DNA of 64,000 bases from Lewinellaceae bacterium (GCA_016716135.1 JADJWX010000011.1:124001-188000); one strand, 5' to 3'. Positions 1 through 8,789 are shown, numbered from the stretch's first letter. Notes: a model not told the origin generated them from the letters alone. Numbers and translations: made by a program.

Positions 1-1117
1 TCAAACGGTTGCATTGATTAAAAAAGACGGTACCGTCCAAAAACACAAGATTAAGCAGCTATTTGTGTTTGATGGCCTGGCGAAAAAAGATACCGAACGC
101 GTGGTTGCCGGTGATATCTGCGCTGTGGTGGGCATGGAAGGTTTTGAAATCGGCGACACGATCGCCGACCAGGAAAACCCCGAGTCGCTGGAGCGGATTG
201 CAATTGACGAACCAACCATGAGTATGTTGTTCACCATCAACGATTCGCCCTTTTTCGGCCAGGAAGGCAAATTCGTTACCAGCCGCCACGTACGCGACCG
301 CCTGGTTCGGGAGTTGGAGAAAAACCTCGCTATGCGGATGGAATCTACCAATAGTGCCGATGCTTTTATGGTATTCGGCCGGGGCGTATTACACCTGAGT
401 ATTCTCATTGAAACGATGCGCCGTGAAGGTTATGAGTTGCAAATTGGTCAGCCTAAGGTGATCATCCGTGAAATTAACGGGGTAAAACACGAACCTGTTG
501 AGGAATTGACCATTGATGTGCCGGAACCGGTTAGCGGCAAATGCATTGAACTGGTTACCCGCCGGAAAGGGGTAATGAAAAGTATGGACCCGAGAAACGA
601 CCGGTTTATTCTTAGGTTCGAAATCCCATCCCGCGGCATTATTGGCCTGCGTTCCAATATTCTTACCGCAACTCAAGGTGAAGCAATCATGACCCATCGC
701 TTCATGGCCTATGAGCCCTGGAAAGGTGAAATGCCGGGGCGTCAGAACGGTTCGCTGATCGCGATGGAAACGGGCATGGCGATTCCCTACTCCCTGGATA
801 ATTTGCAGGATCGCGGCATATTTTTTATCAAACCCGGCGAAGACGTGTATGAAGGCCAGGTCATCGGCGAAAACAATCGCACTGGTGATTTGGTCGTCAA
901 TGTAACCAAAACCAAAAAGTTGACGAATATGCGCGCTTCCGGATCCGACGACAAAGCGTCCATCGCACCGCCCCGGCAGTTTACCCTCGAGGAGGCGCTG
1001 GAATACATCCAGGAAGATGAATATGTTGAAGTGACGCCGAAAAGTATTCGTCTGCGCAAAATATTTTTAAAAGACCACGACCGGAAAAAAGCACAAAAGG
1101 AAGTGGTAATGGCATAA
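1..1117 (+). CDS. typA: Translational GTPase TypA/BipA, C-terminal part (5' end outside window)
   Basis: The reading frame is open at the left edge (codons from base 2 read QTVALIKKDGT), so the GTPase domain and part of domain II lie upstream of the window. What remains is the end of the beta-barrel domain II, the two EF-G-like alpha/beta domains (GVLHLSILIETMRREGYELQ is the domain III signature; SRGIIGLRSNILTATQGEA follows) and the BipA-specific C-terminal domain ending in EYVEVTPKSIRLRK. TypA/BipA is a ribosome-associated GTPase of the EF-G family involved in large-subunit assembly and stress adaptation. No terminator is visible after the stop; a 345-nt gap separates it from queA. The family call is very secure. 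Confidence 0.96.
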   Translation, partial: QTVALIKKDGTVQKHKIKQLFVFDGLAKKDTERVVAGDICAVVGMEGFEIGDTIADQENPESLERIAIDEPTMSMLFTINDSPFFGQEGKFVTSRHVRDRLVRELEKNLAMRMESTNSADAFMVFGRGVLHLSILIETMRREGYELQIGQPKVIIREINGVKHEPVEELTIDVPEPVSGKCIELVTRRKGVMKSMDPRNDRFILRFEIPSRGIIGLRSNILTATQGEAIMTHRFMAYEPWKGEMPGRQNGSLIAMETGMAIPYSLDNLQDRGIFFIKPGEDVYEGQVIGENNRTGDLVVNVTKTKKLTNMRASGSDDKASIAPPRQFTLEEALEYIQEDEYVEVTPKSIRLRKIFLKDHDRKKAQKEVVMA

Positions 1118-1462
1118 CCTGTTTGCCAGAAAACTGACCCTCCGCTCTTGCTTCGAATGCATAAAACCAACAGCGATTTTGCGTTTTATGCAACAAAAAC
1201 TATTTCTCAATTTTTGCGTTTGAGGAGAAATTCTATTTTTGCAGGCATTTTCCGGCACCGAAAGCGCAACTATTTTGAGAAACAGATTCTGTTTCAGTCT
1301 TAAATTTCACAAAATCGCGCACTTTTTTGCACTAAAACCGGCAAAACACCCAATAAGCAAAATTAAATTATTTATTGTGTGGCCCCCAAGTGCTGCTAAA
1401 ATCAATCGATTGGTTTCTCTGGCAACCTGGCAGTCTTGGCAAACCCAACACATTATCAAATT
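1118..1462 (+). other. Intergenic region typA-queA
   Basis: No convincing gene is seen. An open frame of 79 codons crosses most of the gap but starts inside the predicted promoter and has no recognisable protein character. The stretch is AT-rich and holds a candidate Bacteroidota promoter at 1211-1241 that would give queA a leader of about 210 nt. No conserved leader structure was recognised. Confidence 0.5.
1211..1241 (+). promoter_or_regulatory. Candidate Bacteroidota promoter upstream of queA
   Basis: A perfect -7 box TATTTTTG (TAnnTTTG) lies at 1234-1241 with TTTTTG at 1211-1216 as -33 element, spacer 17 nt, slightly shorter than the usual 19-21. Its distance to queA is about 220 nt. Confidence 0.42.
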
Positions 1463-2527
1463 ATGCGGACAAAACTAAGCAGCTTCCATTTTGACCTCCC
1501 CGATGAACTCATCGCACAATATCCCGCTACCGAACGCGACCAAAGTCGCCTGATGGTGGTCCATCGCGATACCGGCAAAATTGAACACAAGGTATTTAAG
1601 GATATTCTGGAATATTTTGACGAGGGTGATGTTATGATTTTTAACAACACCAAGGTTTTTCCGGCCCGGCTGTACGGGCAAAAAGAAAAGACCGGAGCAA
1701 AAATTGAAGTGTTTTTATTACGGGAACTTAACCATGATGCACGCCTTTGGGATGTTTTGGTTGACCCTGCGCGCAAAATCCGGGTTGGCAACAAACTCTA
1801 TTTTGAAGATGAAAACGGTGAAGATGCCCTCGTCGCAGAAGTGGTCGATAACACCACTTCACGCGGCCGCACGATCCGTTTCCTGTTCGACGGCGCTGAG
1901 GAAGAATTCCAGCATGAGTTGTCGAAACTAGGCAATACACCGCTTCCCAAATACATTGACCGGGACCCTGAGCCCATTGACCGGGAACGGTATCAAACAA
2001 TTTATGCCAAGGAACTTGGGGCGGTTGCCGCACCTACTGCAGGGCTCCACTTCAGCCGCGAATTGTTAAAACGCCTTGAACTGAAAGGAATAAACTTTGC
2101 AGAACTTACGTTGCATATCGGCCTCGGAACGTTCCGTACCATCGACGTGGAAGACCTGTCCAAACATAAAATGGAGGCCGAATATTTCCGGATCAGCCAG
2201 GATGCTGTGGACAAAGTAAATGCCAGCAAAACCGCAAACAAAAAGGTCTGCGCCATTGGCACAACGGTAATGCGCTCCATAGAAACCGCCGTTTCCGCTG
2301 AAGAATTGCTTAAGCCGGTTGAAGGGTGGACAAATAAGTTTATTTATCCACCCTATGATTTTCATATTGCCAACTGCATGGTTACCAACTTCCACCTGCC
2401 AAAATCCAGCCTCATGATTATGATCAGCGCATTTGGCGGTATGGAGTTGATCCTGGATGCTTATCACGAGGCCGTTAAAGAAAAATATCGATTTTTCAGC
2501 TATGGCGATGCCATGCTGATCTTGTAA
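1463..2527 (+). CDS. queA: tRNA preQ1(34) S-adenosylmethionine ribosyltransferase-isomerase QueA
   Basis: 354 residues, the usual QueA length. QueA transfers and isomerises the ribosyl moiety of S-adenosylmethionine onto preQ1-modified tRNA to give epoxyqueuosine, a cytoplasmic step of queuosine synthesis. Visible family motifs are DLPDELIAQYPATERDQSRL near the N-terminus, FNNTKVFPARL, the strongly conserved AAPTAGLHFS and LHIGLGTF segments, and NFHLPKSSL(M)M near the C-terminus. The frame is open upstream to a TTG at 1436, but the ATG at 1463 matches the family N-terminus (MRTKLSSFHFDLPDEL) and was chosen. No Shine-Dalgarno is present. The small DUF2795 gene follows 41 nt later and may be co-transcribed. 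Confidence 0.96.
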   Translation: MRTKLSSFHFDLPDELIAQYPATERDQSRLMVVHRDTGKIEHKVFKDILEYFDEGDVMIFNNTKVFPARLYGQKEKTGAKIEVFLLRELNHDARLWDVLVDPARKIRVGNKLYFEDENGEDALVAEVVDNTTSRGRTIRFLFDGAEEEFQHELSKLGNTPLPKYIDRDPEPIDRERYQTIYAKELGAVAAPTAGLHFSRELLKRLELKGINFAELTLHIGLGTFRTIDVEDLSKHKMEAEYFRISQDAVDKVNASKTANKKVCAIGTTVMRSIETAVSAEELLKPVEGWTNKFIYPPYDFHIANCMVTNFHLPKSSLMIMISAFGGMELILDAYHEAVKEKYRFFSYGDAMLIL

Positions 2528-2568
2528 ATTACCATTACCCAACAACAAACAAATTAACCGAATTTCCT

Positions 2569-2790
2569 ATGTACTGGACGCTTGAATTGGCTTCGCATTT
2601 GGAAGAAGCCCCCTGGCCTGCCACAAAAGATGAGCTGATCGACTACGCCATTCGTTCCGGCTCGCCGGGCGAGGTGATCGACAACCTTAGTGAATTGGAA
2701 GACGATGGCGAGATGTATGAAGGCATTGAAGATATCTGGCCGGATTATCCTCGCCACGATGATTTCTTTTTCAATGAAGATGAATACTAA
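2569..2790 (+). CDS. Small acidic DUF2795 family protein
   Basis: 73 residues, strongly acidic at the C-terminus (HDDFFFNEDEY). The sequence MYWTLELASHLEEAPWPATK followed by ELIDYAIRSGSPGEVIDNLSELED fits the DUF2795 fold, a small helical domain common in Bacteroidota whose function is unknown. It begins 41 nt after queA on the same strand and is followed 64 nt later by a strong intrinsic terminator, so queA and this gene probably form one transcript. No membrane or signal sequence. Confidence 0.8.
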   Translation: MYWTLELASHLEEAPWPATKDELIDYAIRSGSPGEVIDNLSELEDDGEMYEGIEDIWPDYPRHDDFFFNEDEY

Positions 2791-2854
2791 CCACCTGCAA
2801 TAAAAACGGAAAGTCCGTATTTGTTAGGTTGGACTGAAGAATAAATAGGCATTC

Positions 2855-2892
2855 AGGAGCCAGTTCTTGCACAAGAGCTGGCTCCTGCTTTT
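2855..2892 (+). terminator. Rho-independent terminator after the queA-DUF2795 unit
   Basis: A hairpin with arms AGGAGCCAGTTCTT and AAGAGCTGGCTCCT (one G-U pair) is followed by GCTTTT, 64 nt after the DUF2795 stop. Confidence 0.8.
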
Positions 2893-2986
2893 ATGGCAAA
2901 AAACAGAATCCTGCAAGACGCTGAAAATCAGTTTTTTGAGAAAGAGCAAAACGCAAAAAAAATCCGACAAATTGCGAATATTGTCC

Positions 2987-3017
2987 TTTTCAGGGCTGTG
3001 CACATCACTTACTTTTG
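2987..3017 (+). promoter_or_regulatory. Candidate promoter of the Crp/Fnr regulator gene
   Basis: A perfect -7 box TACTTTTG is at 3010-3017; TTTT at 2987-2990 is a weak -33 element 19 nt upstream. The leader to the start codon would be about 135 nt. The surrounding gap (2791-3157) otherwise holds only the terminator at 2855-2892. Confidence 0.45.
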
Positions 3018-3157
3018 TATTGCAATAAATGTGTAAGCCCGAATATTTACTTGCTCTGAACACCGGCGTAAATATTCATTTCATGATCCCCCCTTGCTAC
3101 CCGATGAAAATTGGAACCCTTGCTCGGAACCTCTAATTAATACCTGGCAAATACAAC

Positions 3158-3847
3158 ATGCAAACTATGAACACGAGCAACAAGATTCAATTTTTCAGTA
3201 ACCTGCCGCTTTTTGATGCCTTGAATCCGGTGGAAGTTGAACAGCTAGCGGATATTGCTCAATACCGGCGAACCCCAAAATTTCAGTTTATTTTCATGCC
3301 GGATGAAGCAGCCGACCACCTGTACTTTTTGGTGAAAGGCCGGCTTAAAACGGGCACTTTTTCCGTCGAAGGCCGGGAAGTAATCAAAGAGATTCTTCAA
3401 CCGACAAGCGCATTCGGCGACCTGGCCCTCGCCGGCGAAACAACCCGCAGCGAATTTGCCCAAGCACTTCACGATGAAGCCGAATACCTCGCTATCCCAG
3501 TAGTTGAATTTCAAAAATTGATGCAGCAAAACCAACGGCTGGTATTTGCCTGCCTGCGCCATCTAAGTCAACGCCTGCAACGTGTGGAAGACCGTCTGGC
3601 CAAACTGGTATTAAAAGACGCCCGCGAACGGATAATTGAATTCCTGATTGAAACAGCCGGCCGGGAAGGCCGAAGGGTTGGTTACGAAACCCTGGTGAAA
3701 CACCACCTCACACAACAGGACATTGCCAATCTCACCGGCACCAGCCGTCAGACCGTCACCTCGGTTCTGAATGATTTGCGAAAGTCCAATCTCATTTACT
3801 TCAACCGAAACAGTATTTTAATCCGCGATATTGAAAAACTGGCTTAA
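3158..3847 (+). CDS. Crp/Fnr family transcriptional regulator
   Basis: 229 residues with the two-domain Crp/Fnr layout: an N-terminal cyclic-nucleotide-binding-type beta-roll (about residues 10-125; LYFLVKGRLKTGTFSVEGRE, then FGDLALAGE), the dimerisation helix (about 125-150) and a C-terminal winged helix-turn-helix with LTQQDIANLTGTSRQTVTSV as recognition region (about 185-205). No Fnr-type N-terminal cysteine cluster is seen, so it is not an obvious iron-sulphur oxygen sensor; the ligand cannot be told. It stands alone between a predicted promoter and a strong terminator. A second ATG at 3167 would remove only three residues. Confidence 0.92.
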   Translation: MQTMNTSNKIQFFSNLPLFDALNPVEVEQLADIAQYRRTPKFQFIFMPDEAADHLYFLVKGRLKTGTFSVEGREVIKEILQPTSAFGDLALAGETTRSEFAQALHDEAEYLAIPVVEFQKLMQQNQRLVFACLRHLSQRLQRVEDRLAKLVLKDARERIIEFLIETAGREGRRVGYETLVKHHLTQQDIANLTGTSRQTVTSVLNDLRKSNLIYFNRNSILIRDIEKLA

Positions 3848-3923
3848 ACAGGCCGGTGCACCCAAGTTGATACGTTTTAATTTTCAGCACCCAAACAAAT
3901 AAATCGCTGCAAGTTTGATGTTT

Positions 3924-3963
3924 CGAAGGCTTCCTGAACAATCAGGAGGCCTTTCGTTTTTTT
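3924..3963 (+). terminator. Rho-independent terminator after crp-like gene
   Basis: Hairpin arms GAAGGCTTCCTGA and TCAGGAGGCCTTTC around a short ACAA loop, followed by a run of seven T. It ends 10 nt before the convergent rnz stop codon. Confidence 0.87.
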
Positions 3964-3972
3964 ACGCCGCAA

Positions 3973-4878
3973 CTAAATGGCATAAACGCCCCCCTCCACA
4001 GCAATTGTGGTTTCCGGAAAAACGGAGCCAGCCTCAGTCAAATGCCTTTCCAAATCAGTGTACCGTCCTGAAAAATGACCTAACAACAGGTTTTTAACCT
4101 TCGCCGCCCGGGCAATTTCTGCCGCCTGCCGGGCCGTTGAGTGGCACGACAACCGGGCTTCTTCCAAATGCTCATCCGTAAATGTGGCCTCATGGTAAAG
4201 CAAATCCACGCCTAGCACAATATCCGCCACGGTATCCGAAGGCGCCGTATCACTGCAAAAGGCATAGGCGCGCGGCGCTGTTGGCGGGAGGGTAAGCTCG
4301 CCGTTTCGAATAACCCGGCCATCGGGGAGAATCAAATCGCCGCCGCCTTTTATTTTTTTAATTTCCGGAACGGAAATGGCGTATTCGGCAATTTTTTCTT
4401 TCCGAATATTAAGCGGTTTGGGCTTTTCCCGAAACAACCACCCCGTACAGTTACCGCGATGTTCCAGCGGGATCGTATGCACCGACACATGCTTGTTTTC
4501 AAAAACCAGCTTCGAAACCGCAGCATCCACTTCGTGAAAAACCAGTTCGTATGGAAATACCACCCCCGTCAACCGGGCCGTATGCTCCACCAGCTCCCGC
4601 AAACCCGGCGGTGCAAACAACTCCAGTTTTGCGGTGCGCTTTTTCAGGCAAAAGGACGTCAACAGTCCAATCAGCCCAAACACATGATCGCCATGCAGGT
4701 GGCTGATAAAAATTTGCTGAAACTTGTCGGAGGGCACACGGCAGCGGTACATCTGGTGCTGCGCTCCCTCTCCACAATCAATCAAAAAATAACAATTTTC
4801 AACCTGTAAAACCTGTGCCGTGTAATTCCGGCCATGAAAAGGGCCACCAGAGCCGGTGCCTAGTACGGTGAGTTGCAT
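3973..4878 (-). CDS. rnz: Ribonuclease Z (tRNA 3'-endonuclease)
   Basis: 301 residues of the metallo-beta-lactamase superfamily. RNase Z cuts tRNA precursors just 3' of the discriminator base so that CCA can be added; this fits the tRNA genes of this window, which do not encode CCA. The zinc motif HLHGDH is at residues 60-65, the N-terminal LGTGSGGPFHGRNYT and CGEGAQHQ segments are the typical RNase Z signature, and HSTARQAAEIA, LLGHFSGRY follow in the C-terminal half. It lies downstream of dnaG on the same strand, separated by about 100 nt that contain an inverted repeat. Confidence 0.96.
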   Translation of the reverse strand: MQLTVLGTGSGGPFHGRNYTAQVLQVENCYFLIDCGEGAQHQMYRCRVPSDKFQQIFISHLHGDHVFGLIGLLTSFCLKKRTAKLELFAPPGLRELVEHTARLTGVVFPYELVFHEVDAAVSKLVFENKHVSVHTIPLEHRGNCTGWLFREKPKPLNIRKEKIAEYAISVPEIKKIKGGGDLILPDGRVIRNGELTLPPTAPRAYAFCSDTAPSDTVADIVLGVDLLYHEATFTDEHLEEARLSCHSTARQAAEIARAAKVKNLLLGHFSGRYTDLERHLTEAGSVFPETTIAVEGGVYAI

Positions 4879-4895
4879 GTGTGTATTTTTTTATG

Positions 4896-4960
4896 CACCA
4901 CGGAGGCACAGAGGGCACGGAGTTTGATTTTACGAATTGAAAAACCATGCCTCCGTGGTG
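4896..4960. repeat. Inverted repeat of the CCACGGAGGCA type
   Basis: CACCACGGAGGCA (4896-4908) pairs perfectly with TGCCTCCGTGGTG (4948-4960); the left arm is followed by CAGAGGGCACGGAG. A related copy lies at 7021-7092. It sits between dnaG and rnz. Confidence 0.75.
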
Positions 4961-4975
4961 AAAACAATGCTGCAT

Positions 4976-6952
4976 TTATCGAAGCACGATAGTACCTGTG
5001 CGCCGGCTGATTTCCCGGACAACCTCCTGGAGTTTTATATGCACTTTTTGCAGACGCACCAGTTCTTCCAGATCGCCGGAGTGGTCTGCCATTTTTATCC
5101 GCTCCTTGTTGATTTCCAGAATTTTATTCAACTTCTGAAGTTTGAACATATTGAGGGCCTTGTGCGAATCGGCAGAAAAATTCATCTCGGGTTTAGGTTG
5201 ACTTTGAAGAGGTAGGTCCTTCATGTCTTCCCAATTTGGCGAATACTGCCAACGGTCCGATTCCGCTAGAATGTCGATTGCCAAAGTGCGAATTGCTTTG
5301 GATTCATGTTCCAGAAAATATGCCGGTGCCAATGTCTTCCCCTCCGTCAGCAGGGCATGACATTCAGCGGCGATCTGGCCATACAACGGGTTGTCAAATG
5401 CCGTAAGTGATTCTTCAATATCCGATAAGATCAACTCGGCCACGGTCATGTTTTCGTCCGTCAATTCTTGACCACCAAACTGAATTAGCAAACGGATAAT
5501 ATCCCACTCCCGGATTTCACTACTGCCTTTGGCTACATTTTCCCGGACAGGCTTCACCATCTCCTGCTCCGGAATATCCGGCCGGTCATCTGCCCGTCCC
5601 GGCATATCCGTGGCAGCGCCGGGCTGGCGCGCCTCCCGGTCGGCTTTTTTGCGCAAGGCAACGTTGATCAACTTATTCGTTTCTTCGTACAACACCTGCT
5701 CCGACACATCCATCAAGGAGGAACATTCTTTCAGATACAAGCCCCGTTTGATCGGGTCCGGGATCAGGGCAATACTGCCCATAATATCCTTGATCAAACC
5801 CGCTTTCCGGATAGGGTCGCCCTGGGTTTCCTCCAGCAGCAACTGGGTTTTGAACAAAATAAAATCCTTGGCTTCTTTCGAAATATATTCGCCAAAGGCT
5901 TCCGAACCAATCTGTTGCACAAAGCTATCCGGGTCCTCCCCTTCCGGCAACAACACAATTTTTACATTCAAATCCTGCTCCAGGGCAAGGTCGAGGCCCC
6001 GCAACGCCGCCTTCACGCCCGCCGGGTCACCGTCGTATAAAATTTTGAGATTGTTGGTATTGCGTTTGATTAACTGCAATTGTCCTTCCGTAAGCGAAGT
6101 GCCGGAGCTGGCCACCACATTTTCAATGCCCGCCTGGTGCAGGGAAATTACATCCGTGTAGCCTTCAACCAAAATGCACTCATCTTTTTGGCGGATGGCC
6201 TTTTTGGATTGAAAAGCGCCGTACAGGGTTTTGTTTTTTACATAAATCTCTGTTTCCGGGCTGTTAATGTACTTGGGCACTTTTTTATCCGACGACATGG
6301 TGCGGCCCGCGAAGGCCGCCACTTTTCCCGAAAGGTTGTGAATGGGAAACATGACCCGCCCACGGAAAAAATCGCGGTTGCCGTCCTGACTGCTCAGGCC
6401 AACTTTGCGCAGGAGTTCCGGACTGTGCCCCACCACCTTTGCACGCTGCAACAACAAGTCGGGCAAGTTCGGGGCATAGCCTAAACCAAAACTCCGGATC
6501 GTGTCCTCCCGAATCCCACGCTGTTTGAAATAGGCCAGGGCAACGGATTTACCCTCGTCAGTATCAAAAAGTTGCGTTTGAAAATGCTCCAGCGCAAAGT
6601 CGTTCACGATGTACAACGAATCGGCCAGCTGTTGCTCAGCGCGCTGTTCGGGACTTTGTTCAACTTCCTGAATTTCAATATTGTATTTCCGCGCCAGCCA
6701 GCGCAGCGCTTCCGGATACGTAAAATTTTCGTGCTCCATCAGGAAGGTAATCGCATCGCCGCCTTTACCGCAACCAAAACACTTGAAAATATTTCGCGTC
6801 GGATTTACATTGAACGAGGGCGTTTTTTCATTGTGAAACGGGCACAAGCCAATGCGATTGATGCCCCGTTTACGCAGGCTGACAAATTCTTCGACAACCT
6901 CCTCTATTCGAGCAGCATCGATAATTTCCCGGACCGTTTGGGCTGGAATCAT
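4976..6952 (-). CDS. dnaG: DNA primase DnaG
   Basis: 658 residues, normal length. DnaG makes RNA primers for replication at the fork together with DnaB. The N-terminal CHC2 zinc-binding domain shows CPFH (37-40) and CFGC (58-61); the catalytic core follows with FRGRVMFPIHNLSGKVAAFAGR and the TOPRIM acidic residues in ECILVEGYTDVISLHQAG and KILYDGDPAG. The last about 200 residues form the DnaB-interacting C-terminal region with a charged linker (KKADREARQPGAATDMPGRA). The ATG at 6952 is the family start. Flanked on both sides by inverted repeats. Confidence 0.97.
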   Translation of the reverse strand: MIPAQTVREIIDAARIEEVVEEFVSLRKRGINRIGLCPFHNEKTPSFNVNPTRNIFKCFGCGKGGDAITFLMEHENFTYPEALRWLARKYNIEIQEVEQSPEQRAEQQLADSLYIVNDFALEHFQTQLFDTDEGKSVALAYFKQRGIREDTIRSFGLGYAPNLPDLLLQRAKVVGHSPELLRKVGLSSQDGNRDFFRGRVMFPIHNLSGKVAAFAGRTMSSDKKVPKYINSPETEIYVKNKTLYGAFQSKKAIRQKDECILVEGYTDVISLHQAGIENVVASSGTSLTEGQLQLIKRNTNNLKILYDGDPAGVKAALRGLDLALEQDLNVKIVLLPEGEDPDSFVQQIGSEAFGEYISKEAKDFILFKTQLLLEETQGDPIRKAGLIKDIMGSIALIPDPIKRGLYLKECSSLMDVSEQVLYEETNKLINVALRKKADREARQPGAATDMPGRADDRPDIPEQEMVKPVRENVAKGSSEIREWDIIRLLIQFGGQELTDENMTVAELILSDIEESLTAFDNPLYGQIAAECHALLTEGKTLAPAYFLEHESKAIRTLAIDILAESDRWQYSPNWEDMKDLPLQSQPKPEMNFSADSHKALNMFKLQKLNKILEINKERIKMADHSGDLEELVRLQKVHIKLQEVVREISRRTGTIVLR

Positions 6953-7020
6953 AGTTCAAAAGTACGGAGTTTGGGCGTTTTAATTGACCCGATGAACACC
7001 TTTCCAGCGATTGTTTTTAT

Positions 7021-7092
7021 AACCACGGAGGCATGGAGCACACAGAGATTTTAATTTCTAAAAAGAAAATCCCTCTTGTGCTCCGTCCCTCG
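7021..7092. repeat. Imperfect inverted repeat related to the one at 4896-4960
   Basis: ACCACGGAGGCATGGAGCAC with ACAGAG (from 7022) faces CTCTTGTGCTCCGTCCCTC (to about 7091). It shares CCACGGAGGCA with the element downstream of dnaG, so dnaG is bracketed by two related copies. Confidence 0.6.
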
Positions 7093-7114
7093 AATGTTTG
7101 CCTGGCTAGGCGAG

Positions 7115-7149
7115 TACTCGTCCTACGACTTCAAGTCGTAGGACGAGTA
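7115..7149. repeat. Perfect hairpin, ACTCGTCCTACGACTT family copy 1
   Basis: ACTCGTCCTACGACTT (7116-7131) and AAGTCGTAGGACGAGT (7133-7148) are perfect reverse complements around a single C; the match extends one more base on each side. The same element occurs at 62703-62753. It lies just downstream of porT, where it could act as an RNA hairpin. Confidence 0.85.
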
Positions 7150-7177
7150 TGACCCCAAAAAAAGCTTGCGGGCTAAA

Positions 7178-7897
7178 TCAGCCTTCGAAATGCAGGGAAA
7201 TGGTAAAGGTGCGTGAAAGTACTTTTTCCAGAATGTTGCTTTGTTCCAGGTTGTCGTTGTAAATCAGGACATTGTTGATGCCCTGCGATATTTTAAACTC
7301 CGGCGAGAAAATAAAATACGGGAAAAAGAACTGAATGCCGGCGCCGTATTCAAACTGAAAATCGGTAGGCGCAATTTTCACCAGCCCGGCAGCCTGGCGG
7401 GTGCGCGAGTCGCTGGCCACATCGAACACATACTTAACCCCGGCAATCACGAACAAACGAAAATCGTGGTAGGGTGCCGATTTATACCGCACCTGGAAAG
7501 GCATTTCCACAAAAACTGATTCGACGCGCCGCGTAACGGAAAGCGTGCTTTCGCCCGGCGGCGCATATTTGATGTTTCGCTCCACAAAGGAGAGGGTGGG
7601 CAAAAAACGCACATCGAAATACTCGCCGATTTTCAGGTTCGAGACAATCCCAAGGTTAAAACCCGGGCCGGTAACCGATTGCGCCTGGCTGAACGAATCG
7701 TTCCGGATAAAATCTTTGGAGTGATAAATCCGGAAGTCGCTCTGATTCATACCAAGGGTGATCCCGAAATAATAGGATTTGGCCTGAAAATCCTTGTAAT
7801 TGAAATTGTGCCCTTGCGCGCGCTGGGCTGCAACCTGGCCTGCCGGAAGCAGGCTAAGCACAAAAATCAGGCTGAGGAGGGTGAATGCTGAAAACAT
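7178..7897 (-). CDS. porT: PorT family outer-membrane beta-barrel protein (T9SS component)
   Basis: 239 residues from the chosen ATG at 7897: signal peptide (MFSAFTLLSLIFVLSLLPAG, then QVAAQ) followed by a small beta-barrel with alternating strands, ending in the aromatic-rich TFTISLHFEG. The segment KSYYFGITLGMNQSDFRIY is the PorT-type first strand. PorT is required for secretion through the type IX system in Bacteroidota, in line with the T9SS substrates encoded nearby. Upstream in-frame ATGs at 7951 and 7975 exist, but 7975 would overlap menG by 58 nt and give an unusually long n-region. The menG-porT adjacency supports the call. Confidence 0.82.
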   Translation of the reverse strand: MFSAFTLLSLIFVLSLLPAGQVAAQRAQGHNFNYKDFQAKSYYFGITLGMNQSDFRIYHSKDFIRNDSFSQAQSVTGPGFNLGIVSNLKIGEYFDVRFLPTLSFVERNIKYAPPGESTLSVTRRVESVFVEMPFQVRYKSAPYHDFRLFVIAGVKYVFDVASDSRTRQAAGLVKIAPTDFQFEYGAGIQFFFPYFIFSPEFKISQGINNVLIYNDNLEQSNILEKVLSRTFTISLHFEG

Positions 7898-7917
7898 TGC
7901 GGCAGAATGCCTGGCAA

Positions 7918-8661
7918 TCAGGCCGCTTTTTCGGCAAAATAAATCGAACATATTCCGAGTGTTAGTCGTTCGCATCGTGAATTCTGATAACCGGTTTTGG
8001 ATAAAATTTTGAGAAAATCATCGCCTTCGGGAAACGCCTGGACACTTTCAAAAAGGTAGGTGTATGCCCGAATGTCGCGGCTGGTTAAACGTCCAATCAG
8101 GGGTAAAACGTATTTAAAGTAGGCATTGTATAGCTGTTTGAACGGAAAAAGTCGCGGCCGGGAGAACTCCAGGATCACTGCTTGGCCGCCCGGACGCAGT
8201 ACGCGCAGCATTTCGGCAAGGCCAATTTCAAGGTTTTCAAAGTTGCGCACCCCGAAAGCAACCGTAACCGCATCGAACGACTGATCCGGAAACCGCAAGT
8301 TTTCACTGTCGCCCGTTTCCAATTCAATTACCGAGCCTAAACCTTCCTTTTCAATTTTCACCCGCCCGATATCGAGCATCTGGTTTGCAATATCGACCCC
8401 GACAACCCGCCTCGGCTTCAGCATTTTCGCTGCCATGATCGCTACATCGGCTGTTCCGGTTGCCACATCCAGGATTTCAGCCGGCGCCTTGGTGCGCAGC
8501 TGTCCCAAGGCGCGCCGGCGCCACCATACATCAATCCCCAGTGAAAGTACCCGGTTCAGCAGGTCATATCGTGGTGCGATTTTGTCAAACATCCGCTCGA
8601 CCTGTACTTTTTTACTCTCCCCGGCACTTTGGTAGGGCGTGACCACTCGTTTATCTTTCAT
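7918..8661 (-). CDS. ubiE: Demethylmenaquinone methyltransferase MenG/UbiE
   Basis: 247 residues from ATG 8661 (start of MKDKRVVTPYQSAGESKK, the family N-terminus; the frame is open further up but unlike the family). A class I SAM-dependent methylase that carries out the last step of menaquinone synthesis. Motifs: FDKIAPRYDLLNRVLSLGID, the SAM-binding ILDVATGTADVA, VVGVDIANQML, and FGVRNFENLEIGLAEMLRVL followed by PGG, the UbiE signature. It lies 20 nt upstream of porT on the same strand and is probably co-transcribed with it. Confidence 0.95.
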   Translation of the reverse strand: MKDKRVVTPYQSAGESKKVQVERMFDKIAPRYDLLNRVLSLGIDVWWRRRALGQLRTKAPAEILDVATGTADVAIMAAKMLKPRRVVGVDIANQMLDIGRVKIEKEGLGSVIELETGDSENLRFPDQSFDAVTVAFGVRNFENLEIGLAEMLRVLRPGGQAVILEFSRPRLFPFKQLYNAYFKYVLPLIGRLTSRDIRAYTYLFESVQAFPEGDDFLKILSKTGYQNSRCERLTLGICSIYFAEKAA

Positions 8662-8699
8662 ACACGTAAAGGATGACGCAAAAGTAAGAAAATGGGTTG

Positions 8700-8789
8700 T
8701 TTGGGGAGATTGAGGGTTATTGGTTAGAAGATTTTTCACCTTTTCGAAAAGTCGTCAAGCGGTAACCCTCCAACCAATTTCACCCCAAT
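8700..8789. repeat. Imperfect inverted repeat between ubiE and ribBA
   Basis: TTGGGGAGATTGAGGGTTAT faces GGTAACCCTCCAACCAATTT with CACCCCAA after it. The right arm shares GTAACC-TCCAACCA wording with the element at 30565-30676, suggesting one family of intergenic repeats. Its right arm overlaps the last codons of ribBA. Confidence 0.5.

Noticed and set aside
1239..1478. 79-codon plus-strand open frame before queA
   Set aside because: Starts inside the predicted promoter and overlaps the queA start in another frame.
2824..3063. 79-codon minus-strand open frame between DUF2795 and the Crp-like gene
   Set aside because: Covers the terminator hairpin and the promoter; no protein character.
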